Assembly (NCBI GenBank): GCA_964405335.1
Contig: CAYONP010000050.1
Location: forward strand, 1 to 40,671
Direction of reading: 5' to 3'
Length of the DNA stretch: 40,671 nucleotides
Source of the DNA: CAYONP01 sp964405335
GTDB taxonomy: Bacteria > Armatimonadota > UBA10988
Both the position numbers and the translations under genes were made by a program. Below, in pieces: positions 15,998-25,310 of this stretch. The notes below the pieces were generated by a model that ran no database searches, had not been told where the DNA came from, and was given only the letters and a program-made list of their open reading frames with translations. Within the stretch, counting starts at the first letter, position 1. Every line of letters starts with the position of its first letter.

Positions 15998-16453
15998 TCA
16001 ACTCTCGTGCCGCTCGTGCGTCGGCGCATGCGCTTCTTCGACCGGCTCGAACCCGTGCTCGGCACCGGCCGCCTGAAGGTCGGGCGAGAGCGTGACCTTC
16101 AGCGCCCGGAGCACCTTCCACGATTTCTCGTAACCGGGATCGGCGCGGAGCGCATTCTCGTAGCTGCGCACGGCCATCTCCAACCGGCCCCGGGCGTGGA
16201 AGCACTGACCCAGGTTGAAGTGCGCCTGCGGCATATCGGGCCGGACCGTGCAGGCCAGCGACAGGTAGTGCTCGGCCTCGAGGTACATACCCTGCCGCCC
16301 GTAACACGAGCCGAGCAGAACCAGCACGTCGGCGTCGTTCGGCGCTTCGTCGTTCTCCTCGTCAATCATGCCGTGGAGCAGTTCGATCGCCTCCTCGAGG
16401 CGACCATCGCGGATGACCAGCATCACCCCGTGCAGATGGGCCGGCACGTCCAT
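15998..16453 (-). CDS. Small TPR protein
   Basis: The 151-residue soluble protein consists mainly of tetratricopeptide repeats: ADVLVLLGSCYGRQGMYLEA (about 42-61), then PQAHFNLGQCFHARGRLEMA and a partial third copy with YENALRADPGYEKSW. The tail is His/Glu-rich and probably disordered. I chose the ATG at 16453 (MDVPAHL) because GGGAGG ends six bases upstream; the ATG two codons earlier touches the ribosome site. It is the first gene of the four-gene operon TPR, TPR-membrane, TPR-membrane, tldD, and lies about 35 bases downstream of the predicted transcription start. Confidence 0.85.
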   Translation of the reverse strand: MDVPAHLHGVMLVIRDGRLEEAIELLHGMIDEENDEAPNDADVLVLLGSCYGRQGMYLEAEHYLSLACTVRPDMPQAHFNLGQCFHARGRLEMAVRSYENALRADPGYEKSWKVLRALKVTLSPDLQAAGAEHGFEPVEEAHAPTHERHES

Positions 16454-16493
16454 CGCCATCCTCCCGCTAGCCCGCGCTGTCGTACCGCCGCTG

Positions 16494-16522
16494 AGTCTGC
16501 CTTGCCGCCGCCTGGCTGTCAA
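16494..16522 (-). promoter_or_regulatory. Promoter for the TPR-tldD operon
   Basis: Minus strand: TTGACA (16517-16522), a 17-base spacer, then CAGACT (16494-16499). The -35 is perfect and the -10 is weak. The distance to the ATG at 16453 is suitable. Confidence 0.5.
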
Positions 16523-16620
16523 ACGCAGGCAACACCACCGCCGGCGCGAATGCTCCCGAGTCGTTAAGCGCGGTGGGGAGGGAAGGTCGGAGCGGTGGCG
16601 AACCGGCCGGCGGGCCGACA

Positions 16621-16649
16621 TTGACGGGCGCCGGGCGATCTGCTAACGT
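16621..16649 (+). promoter_or_regulatory. Promoter for the FtsX fusion operon
   Basis: TTGACG (16621-16626), a 17-base spacer and TAACGT (16644-16649). The predicted start near 16656 gives a leader of about 42 bases before the ATG at 16698. The 244-base divergent region (16454-16697) otherwise shows nothing beyond this and the opposing promoter. Confidence 0.55.
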
Positions 16650-16697
16650 TGCCCTGCCGCCCGACAGGCCGCGCCCCGGCACCGAAAGGGTCTCCGC

Positions 16698-19600
16698 ATG
16701 ACGGTGAGCTGTCGACACATCGGTGTGCTGACGGTAGCGCTCCTGACGCTGCTGCTCGCCCGCTCCGCCGCGGCCCAGACGCCGGTCGTCTCGGCGGCCG
16801 ACCGGGCCCGCTTCCAAGCCGTCGCCGCCGGCGTCGACGAGGCCAAGCTGCGCGGCTACGTCGAGGATCTGGTCGCCCTGGGCAGCCGCGTGACCGGCTA
16901 CCCCGGCTGCGACCAGGCGGCGCTCTACCTCCGCGAGCAACTGGCCCGCATCGGGGTCGAGGATGTGCGCGACGAGCCGTTCATGGTCACCGTGCCGGTC
17001 GACCAGGGCGCGACGCTCGAACTCCTCGACGGCGACGGCCAGCCGGTCGGCCAGCCGCTGACCTTGCGGCCGCTGTGGCCGAACCTGGTGCGCACCAGCC
17101 AGTTGCCGCCGGCCGGGCTGAGCGGCCAGTTGGTCTACGCCGGCGCGAGCGCGCTGCGCGACTATGAAGGCCAGAACATCGAGAACGGCATCGCCCTGGT
17201 CGACTTCAACTGCGGCGGTGACTGGAGCAACGGCCCGCGGCTGGGCGCCCGGGCGGTGATCTTCATCGAGCCCGACGAGACCATCCGCGGCGAGGTCGAG
17301 GCGAAGTTCTCCAGCATTCCGGTCGACATGCCCCGCTTCTACATCGAGCGGCGCGACGCCGACCTGGTCCTCGACCAGCTCGAATCGGACCCCGAGCTGC
17401 GGGTCCGCCTGCGCTGCCGCATGCCCTGGATGCGGCTGCCGGCACGCAACATCGTGGCCACCATTCCGGGCACCAGCCCGCAGTTGGCCGGGCAGGTGGT
17501 GCTGCTCGAGGGCTTCTACGACTCCATCTCGGTGGTGCCCTCGCTGGCCCCCGGCGCCGAGTCGGCGCTCGGCGTGGCGACGCTGCTCGAACTGGCCCGG
17601 CAACTGGTCGCCAACCCGCCGGCTCGGACGGTCAAGCTGCTCGTCTCGGCCGGCCACTTCCAGGCCATGCAGGGCAGCCGTGAGTATCTCGAGCGCCACT
17701 TCAACGCCCTGGTCGACGGCTCGGAGACCATCTCGCTGTGGACCAGCCTCGACATCTCGTCGAAAACCCGCGGCGTGGGCATGTTCTACAAGGGTCACTT
17801 CATCAACCAGCGCGAGGACATCCGGCAGAAGTTCGCCGATCTGGGGCGGGTCTGCCGCGAGCGCTCGGAGGTCATTGCCGAGGCGCTGGGCGAGGCGGCG
17901 ACCGAGACCTTCGCCGACGGTATCAACCCGGTGCAGGGCAAGACCTGGGACAACTATATTCCGGGCAAGTCGGCCTTCGGCAGCGAGTTTTTCACCTGTG
18001 CCAACGGCCTCGGCGTGGCGCTCTGCACCATCGACGATTCACGACCGCTGGTCGACACGCCGTTCGACCTGGTCGAGAACGTCGACTTCGCCAATGTCTA
18101 CAAGCAGGCCAAGTTTCTCTCCTGTCTGTACGACGTGATGCTTAATGAGGAGGCGGTGCCGATCCCCGACCGCTCGGTGCCGATCCGCATCTACGGCCAG
18201 GGCGGGTTTGCCACCGTCGCCGGGCAGGTGGCGCTGTTCGACCCGCGTGAGAGCTTCATTCCCGACAAGCCGGTGCCCGAGTCGCTGGCGGTCCTGCGCG
18301 CGCCGTCGAAGTCGTACCTCGGCGTGCGCGGCAACCGGGTCGAGATGGTCAGCGGCGCCGAGGCGAAGTTCACCTTCATCGGCGTGCCGCCCTCCTCGTC
18401 GGGCTGGAACAGCGGCCCGCCGGCGGGGCGGTGCAGCGTCGAGGCGTATGGGCTCGACACGCAGAGCGGCGCGATCCGGTACGCGCCCGACCGGGGGACC
18501 AACGGCGCGGCGGCCTATCCGATCGACGTCACCGCCGACATCCCGCGCCGTGAGTTGACCGTCGTCGTGTTCGAGTGTGTCGCGACGGCGATGTTCGAGC
18601 TGGTCGACCCGCAGACGCTGGAGGTGCTCAAGTCGCTCGACGTCTACGACGGGCGGACCGACTCGGCGCCGCAGCAGTTCGGCTTCTGCCTGGTCCGCGC
18701 CGAGCCGTGGCAGAGCCACGTCGAGACCACGGCGGTGGTCTTCGCCCGGCCGGGCACGCGGTTCAAGGTGGTCATGGGCGCCGGGCTGCTCGGCCGGCGG
18801 TTCGTGCTGATCAACAGCTACCCCACCGCCGACGATGTGCCGGACGATCCGGAGCACTTCCCCCTGGCGGCCGACGACCGCGAGGCGGCCGAGGGGTTCG
18901 GCTACGAAGTGCTGGCGCAGGGCACGTTCTTGCCCAAGGACAAGATCGGCACACCCGAAGACCGCATCTCGCGCTCGATTTACTACACGCCGTTCATGGT
19001 CTCCACCGACATGTGGAACTTGAACGAGTTTCGCATCCAGCGGTTGGCCCGCTTCCGGATCATCAACCAGAAGATCAACTCGCTGCACGAAGAGGCGGGC
19101 AAGCTCCTCGGCGAGGCCAAGCAGGCGCTGCGCGAGCGGCGCTACGAGCGGTTCGCGGCACTTTCGCGGGCGGCCCACGGGTTCGAGTCGCGGGCCTATC
19201 CCGATGTGCAGCGGACCGCCGACGATGTGGTCAAGGGGGTGGTTTTCTACCTCGCGCTGCTCTTGCCGTTCGCCTACTTCTGCGAGCGGCTGCTCTTCGC
19301 CCGGCCGCAGATCACGCGTCAGATCCGCGATGCGTCGGCCATCTTCATGCTGGTCTTCTTCATCTTCAGCCTGGTCCATCCGGCCTTCAAGATCACCATG
19401 AACCCGGTGATCATCCTGCTGGCCTTCATCATGCTCGCGCTCAGTGTGCTGGTCATGGGCATCATCACCGGCAAGTTCGAGGAGCAACTGAAGGAGCTGC
19501 AGCGCCAGATGGGCGGCACCCACAGCGCCGACATCGGCCGCATGGGCGTCGCCGCGGCGGCGTTCAGCCTGGGCATTTCGAACATGCGCCGCCGGCCGCT

Positions 19601-21461
19601 GCGCAGCGCGTTGACCAGCGCCACGCTGATCCTGCTCACCTTCACCGTGCTCTCGTTCACCTCGGTGGTCAACCGCCTGCGGTTCAACACCGTCAAGGCG
19701 CCCGGCAAGCCGCTGTACCAGGGGATCATGATCCGCAACGCGACCTGGAACCGGCTCGAGGAACAGGCCTACCGCATCCTCTACGACGAGTTCGCGGCCC
19801 AACACTCGGTCGCCGGCCGCGCCTGGTTCTACACCGCGGAGTATGGCGAGCAGAGCTTCGTCAACGTGACCTGCAACAAGTCGAACCAGGACTACGACGC
19901 GCGGGCGATCTGTGGTTTGACGCCGGAGGAGTCGAAGGTCACGCGGATTGACGAGTGCCTTAAGTCGGGCGGGCGGTGGTTCCGGCCGACCGACCGGTAT
20001 GTCTGCATACTGCCCGAGGGGATTGCCGACAGTTTCAACCTCGACGAGAAGGACTTCGGCTCGACCAAGGTGCGCTTCAACGGGATGGAGTTCGACCTGA
20101 TCGGGATCTTCGACAATGCCAAGCTGAAGCAGCTCGAAGACCTCGACAGCGAGATGATCACGCCGGTCGACTTCATCATGATGAGCCAGATGCAGGGTGG
20201 GGCGGGGGGCCAGCAGAGCACCGATGCCGAGCAGGGGTTCCAGGAGTACCTGCACCTGACGCCCGATGCGACCGTGTTCATTCCGTTCGAGACGCTGCTT
20301 AACATGGGCGGCACGCTGCGCTCGATTGCGACCGACTTTCGCGATCCCGAGGTGGTCGGCGAGAAGCTCGATCAGTTGATGCCGCGGCTGGGGTTCAACC
20401 TCTATGCCGGCCGGGTCGACGAGCACGGCGCCGAGGAGATTGTGCGCTACAGTTCGGTCTCGTCGACCTCGGTCAAGGGCATCGTCGACCTGCTCATTCC
20501 CATCGCCATCGCGGCGCTGATCGTGCTCAACACCATGCTCGGCGCGGTCTACGAGCGCTTCTCCGAGATCGGCATCTTCAGCTCGATCGGCCTGGCGCCG
20601 AGTCATGTGGCGATTCTGTTCATTGCCGAGGCGCTGGTCTACTCGATCATCGGCGCCATCATGGGTTATCTGATCGGGCAGGTCAGTTCGTACATTCTCG
20701 CCCAGATGGACTGGCTCACCGGTTTGTCGCTGAACTACTCGAGCCTGGCGGCGATCTGGTCGACCTTCCTGGTCATCGCGGTGGTCTTCCTGTCGACGCT
20801 CTATCCGGCGAAGAAGGCGGGCGAGGTGGCCACGCCGGGGGTCGAGCGGCGGTGGCAGGTGCCCGACCCCGAGGGCGATCACTGGACCATTCCGCTGCCG
20901 TTCAGCGTCACCGGCAAGCAGGCCGTGGCGATGAACAAGTTCATGGCCGAGTGGTTCAACGCGTACGAGGAGTACAGTATCGGCGACTTCGTGACCGAGA
21001 ACACTCAGCTTCACGAGGTTGCCGGGGCGCACGGCACGGGGTACGAGATTTCGCTCATGGCCTGGTTGGCGCCGTTCGACTTGGGCGTCAGTCAGCATGT
21101 CACGCTGCGCACGATTGCCACCGACATGAAGGATGTCTACGAGATCGATATCGTGCTGCGGCGTGAGAGCGGCGATGTGTCGAGCTGGATGCGGGTCAAC
21201 CGGCGGTTCCTCAACACGCTGCGGAAGCAGTTCCTGATCTGGCGGACCATCGGCGCCGAGGAGAAGGAGCTCTACCTGCTGGAAGAGGATGAGCGGGTCG
21301 AGCAGCGTCGGCGGCTGCTCGGCGCGGGCGAGAGCCCGCCGGCTGAGCCGGGTGAGGGGCCGGATGAGCTGCCACCGCCGGTCGACGGCGCGCCGCCGAC
21401 GGCCGACCCCTCGCCGGACCATCCGGCCGGTGACGCGGATGATCAGCGTGGCACGGTCTGA
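16698..21461 (+). CDS. Giant exported fusion: degenerate M28 peptidase domain plus FtsX-type permease
   Basis: The 1587-residue protein starts with a signal peptide (about 1-26). Residues about 40-340 have the fold pattern of an M28 aminopeptidase with an inserted PA-like segment. The metal ligands are changed: FYDS for HYDS, PGAESALG for PGADDNASG, and AGHFQAMQGS for the EEQGLLGS type, so it is probably inactive. A long beta-rich region follows (about 500-780). Three hydrophobic segments lie at about 848-925. A MacB/FtsX-like unit follows: one helix at about 965-985, a periplasmic domain, and three helices at about 1267, 1305 and 1350 ending LSTLYPAKKAGEV. A cytoplasmic domain and a Pro/Asp-rich tail end the protein. 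FtsX-type permeases normally work with an ABC ATPase; none is in the window. It leads an operon with the OPT-like protein. Confidence 0.85.
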   Translation: MTVSCRHIGVLTVALLTLLLARSAAAQTPVVSAADRARFQAVAAGVDEAKLRGYVEDLVALGSRVTGYPGCDQAALYLREQLARIGVEDVRDEPFMVTVPVDQGATLELLDGDGQPVGQPLTLRPLWPNLVRTSQLPPAGLSGQLVYAGASALRDYEGQNIENGIALVDFNCGGDWSNGPRLGARAVIFIEPDETIRGEVEAKFSSIPVDMPRFYIERRDADLVLDQLESDPELRVRLRCRMPWMRLPARNIVATIPGTSPQLAGQVVLLEGFYDSISVVPSLAPGAESALGVATLLELARQLVANPPARTVKLLVSAGHFQAMQGSREYLERHFNALVDGSETISLWTSLDISSKTRGVGMFYKGHFINQREDIRQKFADLGRVCRERSEVIAEALGEAATETFADGINPVQGKTWDNYIPGKSAFGSEFFTCANGLGVALCTIDDSRPLVDTPFDLVENVDFANVYKQAKFLSCLYDVMLNEEAVPIPDRSVPIRIYGQGGFATVAGQVALFDPRESFIPDKPVPESLAVLRAPSKSYLGVRGNRVEMVSGAEAKFTFIGVPPSSSGWNSGPPAGRCSVEAYGLDTQSGAIRYAPDRGTNGAAAYPIDVTADIPRRELTVVVFECVATAMFELVDPQTLEVLKSLDVYDGRTDSAPQQFGFCLVRAEPWQSHVETTAVVFARPGTRFKVVMGAGLLGRRFVLINSYPTADDVPDDPEHFPLAADDREAAEGFGYEVLAQGTFLPKDKIGTPEDRISRSIYYTPFMVSTDMWNLNEFRIQRLARFRIINQKINSLHEEAGKLLGEAKQALRERRYERFAALSRAAHGFESRAYPDVQRTADDVVKGVVFYLALLLPFAYFCERLLFARPQITRQIRDASAIFMLVFFIFSLVHPAFKITMNPVIILLAFIMLALSVLVMGIITGKFEEQLKELQRQMGGTHSADIGRMGVAAAAFSLGISNMRRRPLRSALTSATLILLTFTVLSFTSVVNRLRFNTVKAPGKPLYQGIMIRNATWNRLEEQAYRILYDEFAAQHSVAGRAWFYTAEYGEQSFVNVTCNKSNQDYDARAICGLTPEESKVTRIDECLKSGGRWFRPTDRYVCILPEGIADSFNLDEKDFGSTKVRFNGMEFDLIGIFDNAKLKQLEDLDSEMITPVDFIMMSQMQGGAGGQQSTDAEQGFQEYLHLTPDATVFIPFETLLNMGGTLRSIATDFRDPEVVGEKLDQLMPRLGFNLYAGRVDEHGAEEIVRYSSVSSTSVKGIVDLLIPIAIAALIVLNTMLGAVYERFSEIGIFSSIGLAPSHVAILFIAEALVYSIIGAIMGYLIGQVSSYILAQMDWLTGLSLNYSSLAAIWSTFLVIAVVFLSTLYPAKKAGEVATPGVERRWQVPDPEGDHWTIPLPFSVTGKQAVAMNKFMAEWFNAYEEYSIGDFVTENTQLHEVAGAHGTGYEISLMAWLAPFDLGVSQHVTLRTIATDMKDVYEIDIVLRRESGDVSSWMRVNRRFLNTLRKQFLIWRTIGAEEKELYLLEEDERVEQRRRLLGAGESPPAEPGEGPDELPPPVDGAPPTADPSPDHPAGDADDQRGTV

Positions 21462-21494
21462 GGCGGCGGCGGGCCGCGGCGGGAGAGATGTCGG

Positions 21495-23474
21495 GTGAGA
21501 CTGGATCCTGAGCTTCAGATCTACCGCGACTTGATGGAGCGGCCGACCGAGTTCGAGGACGGCTTCGACATCAAGACCATCATCGGGATGCTGTTCCTCG
21601 CGTTCTGCGTCCTGCCCGGCTCGATCTACCTTGGCCTGGTCATGGGCGCCGACCTGGGCGGCGCGGCCGAGTGGACGACCATCATCCTGTTCGCCGAGAT
21701 GGCCCGGCGCTCGTTCACCAAGTTGTCGCGCCAAGAGATCTACGTCCTCTACTACGTCTCGGGCTCGTTGGTTCGTCAGTCGGGCAGCCTGCACATCGCC
21801 GGCGGCTTCTTCGGCTGGATGATCTACAACCAGTACTTCGCCTACTCGCAGGCGGCCAAGGGGTTTGGTATCTCGGACCAGATCCCGACCTGGGTCGTGC
21901 CGCCCGAAAGCTCGATGGCGCTGCTCGAGCGCACCTTCTGGCACCCCGACTGGCTGATCCCCGTTGCCCTGGCGGTGTTCACCAGCCTGATTGAGCGGGT
22001 GAGCTGGTACAGTTTCGGCTTCACCCTGTTCCGCCAGCTCTCCGACCGCGAGAACCTGCCCTTCCCCATGGCGCCCATCGCGGCGCAGGGCATCACCGCC
22101 CTGGCCGAGGTGACCAAGAAGTCCGAAACCTGGCGCTGGCGCGTCTTCTCCATCGGCGCGATGGTCGGGCTCGGCTTCGGCGTGATCTACGTCGGCATCC
22201 CGTCGGTCACCGGCGCGCTGTTCAGCAAGCCGCTGACGCTCATACCCATTCCGTTCCTCGACCTGACCCAGAAGACCGAGTCGTTCCTGCCGGCGACGGC
22301 GACGGGCATCACCCTGAACCTCGCTCCCGTGTTGGTCGGTACGGTGATCCCGTTCTGGTCGGTCGTCGGCTCGACCACGGCGGCGGCCTGCACCTTCTTC
22401 CTCAACCCGCAGCTCTACTACGCCGGCTTGATGCCGACCTGGCGCTACGGGATGGACGCGATCCAGACCAGCTTCGCCACGACCATCGACTTCTACCTCT
22501 CGTGGGGCATCGGCATCGCGCTCGCCCTGGCGCTGGTCAGCCTGATCGACGTCGGGATCGACGTGATCCGCGACTACCGGCTGTCGAAACTCCAGGGCCG
22601 GCGGTCCGTCGCCTACCAAGCGCCGGCCGGCCGCGGCGACTTGCCCATCTGGCTTGGCATCACGCTTTACCTCATTGCCACCGCCGTTTACATCATGCTC
22701 TGCAAGGCGCTGATTCCCAACTTCCCGGTCTGGTACTTCGTCTTCTTCGGCTTCCTCTGGACACCGGTGGAGAGTTATGTCAGTGCCCGCGTGCGGGGCA
22801 TTGCGGGGCAGTACATCGGGATTCCGATGGAGCGCGAGGCGGCGTTCATTCTCTCGGGCTACAAGGGCGTCGATATCTGGTTTGCGCCGATCCCGGTCAA
22901 GAACTATGCCGGTTTGGCCGAGCAGTTCCGTGTCGTCGAACTGACCGGGACGAAGTTCACCAGCATCATCAAGGCCGAAGTGGCGATGTTCCCCATCGTC
23001 CTGATCTCCAGCTTCCTCTATTGGCAATTCCTCTGGAAGCTGGCCGAGATTCCGAGTGTGCAGTACCCCTACGCGCAGAAGTTCTGGCAGTTGGCGGCGC
23101 TGCAGCAGGCGCTCTGGTTCACCGCCACGGCCGAGGGCAATTCGTACCTGCTGCGGGCCATCAAACTGCCCATCGTGCTGACCGCGTTCGGCGGCGGCTC
23201 GGTCGTCTATCTGCTGTTCAGCGTGTTTAAGCTGCCGGTGACCTTCATCTATGGCTTCATCCGCGGCTTGGGTTATCTGCCGCTGCAGATCATCCCCGAG
23301 ATCTTCGGCGCGCTGGTGGCGCAGTTCTATCTCATCCCGCGCTTCGGCGCGAAGCAGTGGAAGCTCTATGCCACCGTGCTGGTCGCCGGCTTCTCGTGCG
23401 GCATGGGGCTGATCGGCATGGCCTGCGTGGCCATCGCCATGATCCAGCGCAGCGTCAGCCAGTTGCCGTTCTAG
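21495..23474 (+). CDS. Polytopic membrane protein, oligopeptide-transporter (OPT)-like
   Basis: The 659-residue protein has about 14 hydrophobic segments and no signal peptide. Features that recall OPT-type transporters are SIYLGLVMGADLG near the N-terminus, a loop with RENLPFPMAPIAAQGITAL (about 190-210), and late helices ending in FYLIPRFGAKQWKLYATVL. The match is by general pattern, not by a diagnostic motif, so the substrate and even transport are inferred. The start is GTG with GGGAGAG seven bases upstream, 33 bases after the FtsX fusion. The next gene starts four bases after its stop. The tight pairing with an FtsX-type permease suggests the two act together at the inner membrane. Confidence 0.65.
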   Translation: MRLDPELQIYRDLMERPTEFEDGFDIKTIIGMLFLAFCVLPGSIYLGLVMGADLGGAAEWTTIILFAEMARRSFTKLSRQEIYVLYYVSGSLVRQSGSLHIAGGFFGWMIYNQYFAYSQAAKGFGISDQIPTWVVPPESSMALLERTFWHPDWLIPVALAVFTSLIERVSWYSFGFTLFRQLSDRENLPFPMAPIAAQGITALAEVTKKSETWRWRVFSIGAMVGLGFGVIYVGIPSVTGALFSKPLTLIPIPFLDLTQKTESFLPATATGITLNLAPVLVGTVIPFWSVVGSTTAAACTFFLNPQLYYAGLMPTWRYGMDAIQTSFATTIDFYLSWGIGIALALALVSLIDVGIDVIRDYRLSKLQGRRSVAYQAPAGRGDLPIWLGITLYLIATAVYIMLCKALIPNFPVWYFVFFGFLWTPVESYVSARVRGIAGQYIGIPMEREAAFILSGYKGVDIWFAPIPVKNYAGLAEQFRVVELTGTKFTSIIKAEVAMFPIVLISSFLYWQFLWKLAEIPSVQYPYAQKFWQLAALQQALWFTATAEGNSYLLRAIKLPIVLTAFGGGSVVYLLFSVFKLPVTFIYGFIRGLGYLPLQIIPEIFGALVAQFYLIPRFGAKQWKLYATVLVAGFSCGMGLIGMACVAIAMIQRSVSQLPF

Positions 23475-23478
23475 GCCG

Positions 23479-24333
23479 GTGAGCGCGGTCGACGCCGAGC
23501 AACTGAGCGGCTATTCGCTGGGGATGTACAGCACCTGGCTCTGGTGCCGGCCGTTCCGGCTGCTGTTCGATGCCGGCGAGGGTGTCGCCGCGCGGCTGCT
23601 CAACAGCGTCTTCGGCATCCGGCAGGTGTTTCTTAGCCACGGCCACCTCGACCACCTGGGCGGCCTGCCGACGCTGGTCAACATCCGCAACACCGGCATG
23701 GGCGAGCACGAACTGCCGCTGACCGTCTACCATCCCGCGGGCGATGCTCTGGTGGCCGCGATGCGGCGCTACATCGCGAGCAGCCAGCGCGCCCTGGCCT
23801 ACGAGCTGAGCTGGCAGCCACTGCACGCCGGCCAGCGCGTCGAAGTCGATGAGCTGCGGGTAATCGAACCGTTCGCCACCGCGCACGGCCAGCCGACGCT
23901 GACCCTGGGCTATCGGCTGCTCGAAAGCCGCACTCGGCTCAGGCCCGAGCTCGCCGGGCGGAGCCAGGCCGAGATCAAGGCGCTGGCCGGCGCGCAGGGC
24001 CGCGAGGCGGTGAGTCAGTCGTTCGAGCACCCGTTGATGGTCTATGGCGGCGACGGCCTGTCGCCGGCGCCCGAGCTACTCGCCGGCACCGATCTGGCAA
24101 TCCTCGAGGCGACCTTCGCCGATCCGGCCGACCGCGAGCGGCCGAACCATGCCACGGTCGACGAGGCCGTCGCGGCGGCGGCGGCCGGCGAGGTCAAGGC
24201 GCTGGCGCTGATCCACGGCTCGGTCCGCTACCGGCTGGACGACATGCGCCGCGCGGTGCGGACGAGCATCAAGCGGCACGGTCTGACCGCGCCGGTCCGG
24301 CTGCTTTGGCGCGAGCGGTGGGTCGAGGTGTAG
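23479..24333 (+). CDS. RNase Z-like metallo-beta-lactamase fold hydrolase
   Basis: The 284-residue protein has the MBL signature SHGHLDHLGG (His54, His56, Asp58 and His59), then YGGDGLS for the bridging Asp, NHATVDEA and LIHGSVRY near the C-terminus, which resembles the closing motif of RNase Z-type enzymes. The metal site appears complete, so it is probably an active phosphodiesterase or related hydrolase. It lacks an obvious RNase Z exosite insertion, so tRNA 3'-processing is only one option. The start is GTG, four bases after the OPT-like gene, so it is the third gene of that operon. Its stop is two bases from the stop of the convergent sigma factor. Confidence 0.85.
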   Translation: MSAVDAEQLSGYSLGMYSTWLWCRPFRLLFDAGEGVAARLLNSVFGIRQVFLSHGHLDHLGGLPTLVNIRNTGMGEHELPLTVYHPAGDALVAAMRRYIASSQRALAYELSWQPLHAGQRVEVDELRVIEPFATAHGQPTLTLGYRLLESRTRLRPELAGRSQAEIKALAGAQGREAVSQSFEHPLMVYGGDGLSPAPELLAGTDLAILEATFADPADRERPNHATVDEAVAAAAAGEVKALALIHGSVRYRLDDMRRAVRTSIKRHGLTAPVRLLWRERWVEV

Positions 24334-24335
24334 CC

Positions 24336-25211
24336 TCAGCCAATCCAGCGCGGCTGCTTGCGCTCCTGGTCGACCGCCCGACGCAGCTTGTCCAGCGCGA
24401 CGCCTTCGATTTGCTTGACTCGCTGCCGCGAGAGGCCCAGCGCGTCGCCGATCTCGCCGAGCGTGTGCTCGCGGCTGTGGCCGAGGCCGAAGCGCAGGGC
24501 GAGGACCCGCCGCTCGCGCTCGCTGAGCGTCGCCATGGCGGCCTGCAGCGCGGCCTCGCTGACCTGGTTGAGAGCGCTCTCCTCGGGCGTGTCGTCGGCG
24601 TCGTCGGTCAGCCCGTCGAGCAAACTCCGTCGCTCGTCGTCGCCGGCATCGAGCGAGAGTGGTTCGAACGGCAGCTTGCGCGCCACCTCGACCGTCTCCA
24701 AGTCGTCGGCGAGCTGAGCTTCCAGGTCGTGTGCGGTCGGCCGGTGCTGAAGCTGCTGGGCGAGGTCGTCGATGATCTTCTCGAGCCGCCCGGCGTCGCG
24801 CAGCACGGTGGTTGGGATCTTCATGCCGTGGCGCAGCGTCGGCAGCGCGCGGCAGATGGACTGCCGAATCCAGAGCGTGGCACAGGTCGAGAATCGCGTG
24901 CCCTTGCGCCAGTCGAAGTGGTCGACCGCCTGAATGAGCCCGATGATGCCCTCCTGGATCAAGTCGGAGACGGGCACATTCGGCCGGGCGTAGCCGCGGG
25001 CGATGCTCACCACCAGGCGGATGTTGGCCTCGATGAAGGTCTGCCGTGCGCGTTCGTCACCGGCCTCGACGCGCCGGGCGAGGACCTGTTCTTCCTCGCG
25101 CGAGAGCAGCGGCACGCGGCCGGCGAGCTGCCGCAGCAGGCTGTCCGCGTCGAGCGGCGCGCGCCCCGCGCTGGTGCTGTCGCGAACGTCGGCTGGCACG
25201 GTGGGAGCCAT
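24336..25211 (-). CDS. Sigma-70 family RNA polymerase sigma factor
   Basis: The 291-residue protein has region 1.2 (about 23-50), region 2 with EANIRLVVSIARGYARPNVP and DLIQEGIIGLIQAVDHFD, region 3 (about 130-190) and region 4 with ERERRVLALRFGLG and the helix-turn-helix TLGEIGDALGLSRQRVKQIE. There is no long region 1.1, and the length fits a group 2 or RpoS-like alternative factor. The -10 reading region reads RFSTCATLWIRQSICRAL instead of the near-universal FSTYATWWIRQAI of primary factors, so promoter preference may differ. It lies 99 bases after murD on the same strand, and no clear promoter is seen in that gap, so it could be read from the leuA transcript. Confidence 0.93.
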   Translation of the reverse strand: MAPTVPADVRDSTSAGRAPLDADSLLRQLAGRVPLLSREEEQVLARRVEAGDERARQTFIEANIRLVVSIARGYARPNVPVSDLIQEGIIGLIQAVDHFDWRKGTRFSTCATLWIRQSICRALPTLRHGMKIPTTVLRDAGRLEKIIDDLAQQLQHRPTAHDLEAQLADDLETVEVARKLPFEPLSLDAGDDERRSLLDGLTDDADDTPEESALNQVSEAALQAAMATLSERERRVLALRFGLGHSREHTLGEIGDALGLSRQRVKQIEGVALDKLRRAVDQERKQPRWIG

Positions 25212-25310
25212 TTCCGCGATCCGGGTACGCTGGCTGCGTGCATGATGCGTGCCAAACCACCGGAGCGCAGGAGAAGCTACTCGTTCGAGTCGATTGCGCC
25301 GGCGGCGGTT

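Noticed and set aside
18039..23027. 1662-codon antisense open frame over the FtsX fusion and OPT-like genes
   Set aside because: The composition is Asp/Arg/His/Gln-rich with no domain, spans two real genes, and reads like the complement of their codon third positions.
25255..25300. tRNA T-loop-like GTTCGAGTC between murD and the sigma gene
   Set aside because: The flanking bases do not form the T-arm stem, and no acceptor or anticodon arms can be built around it.
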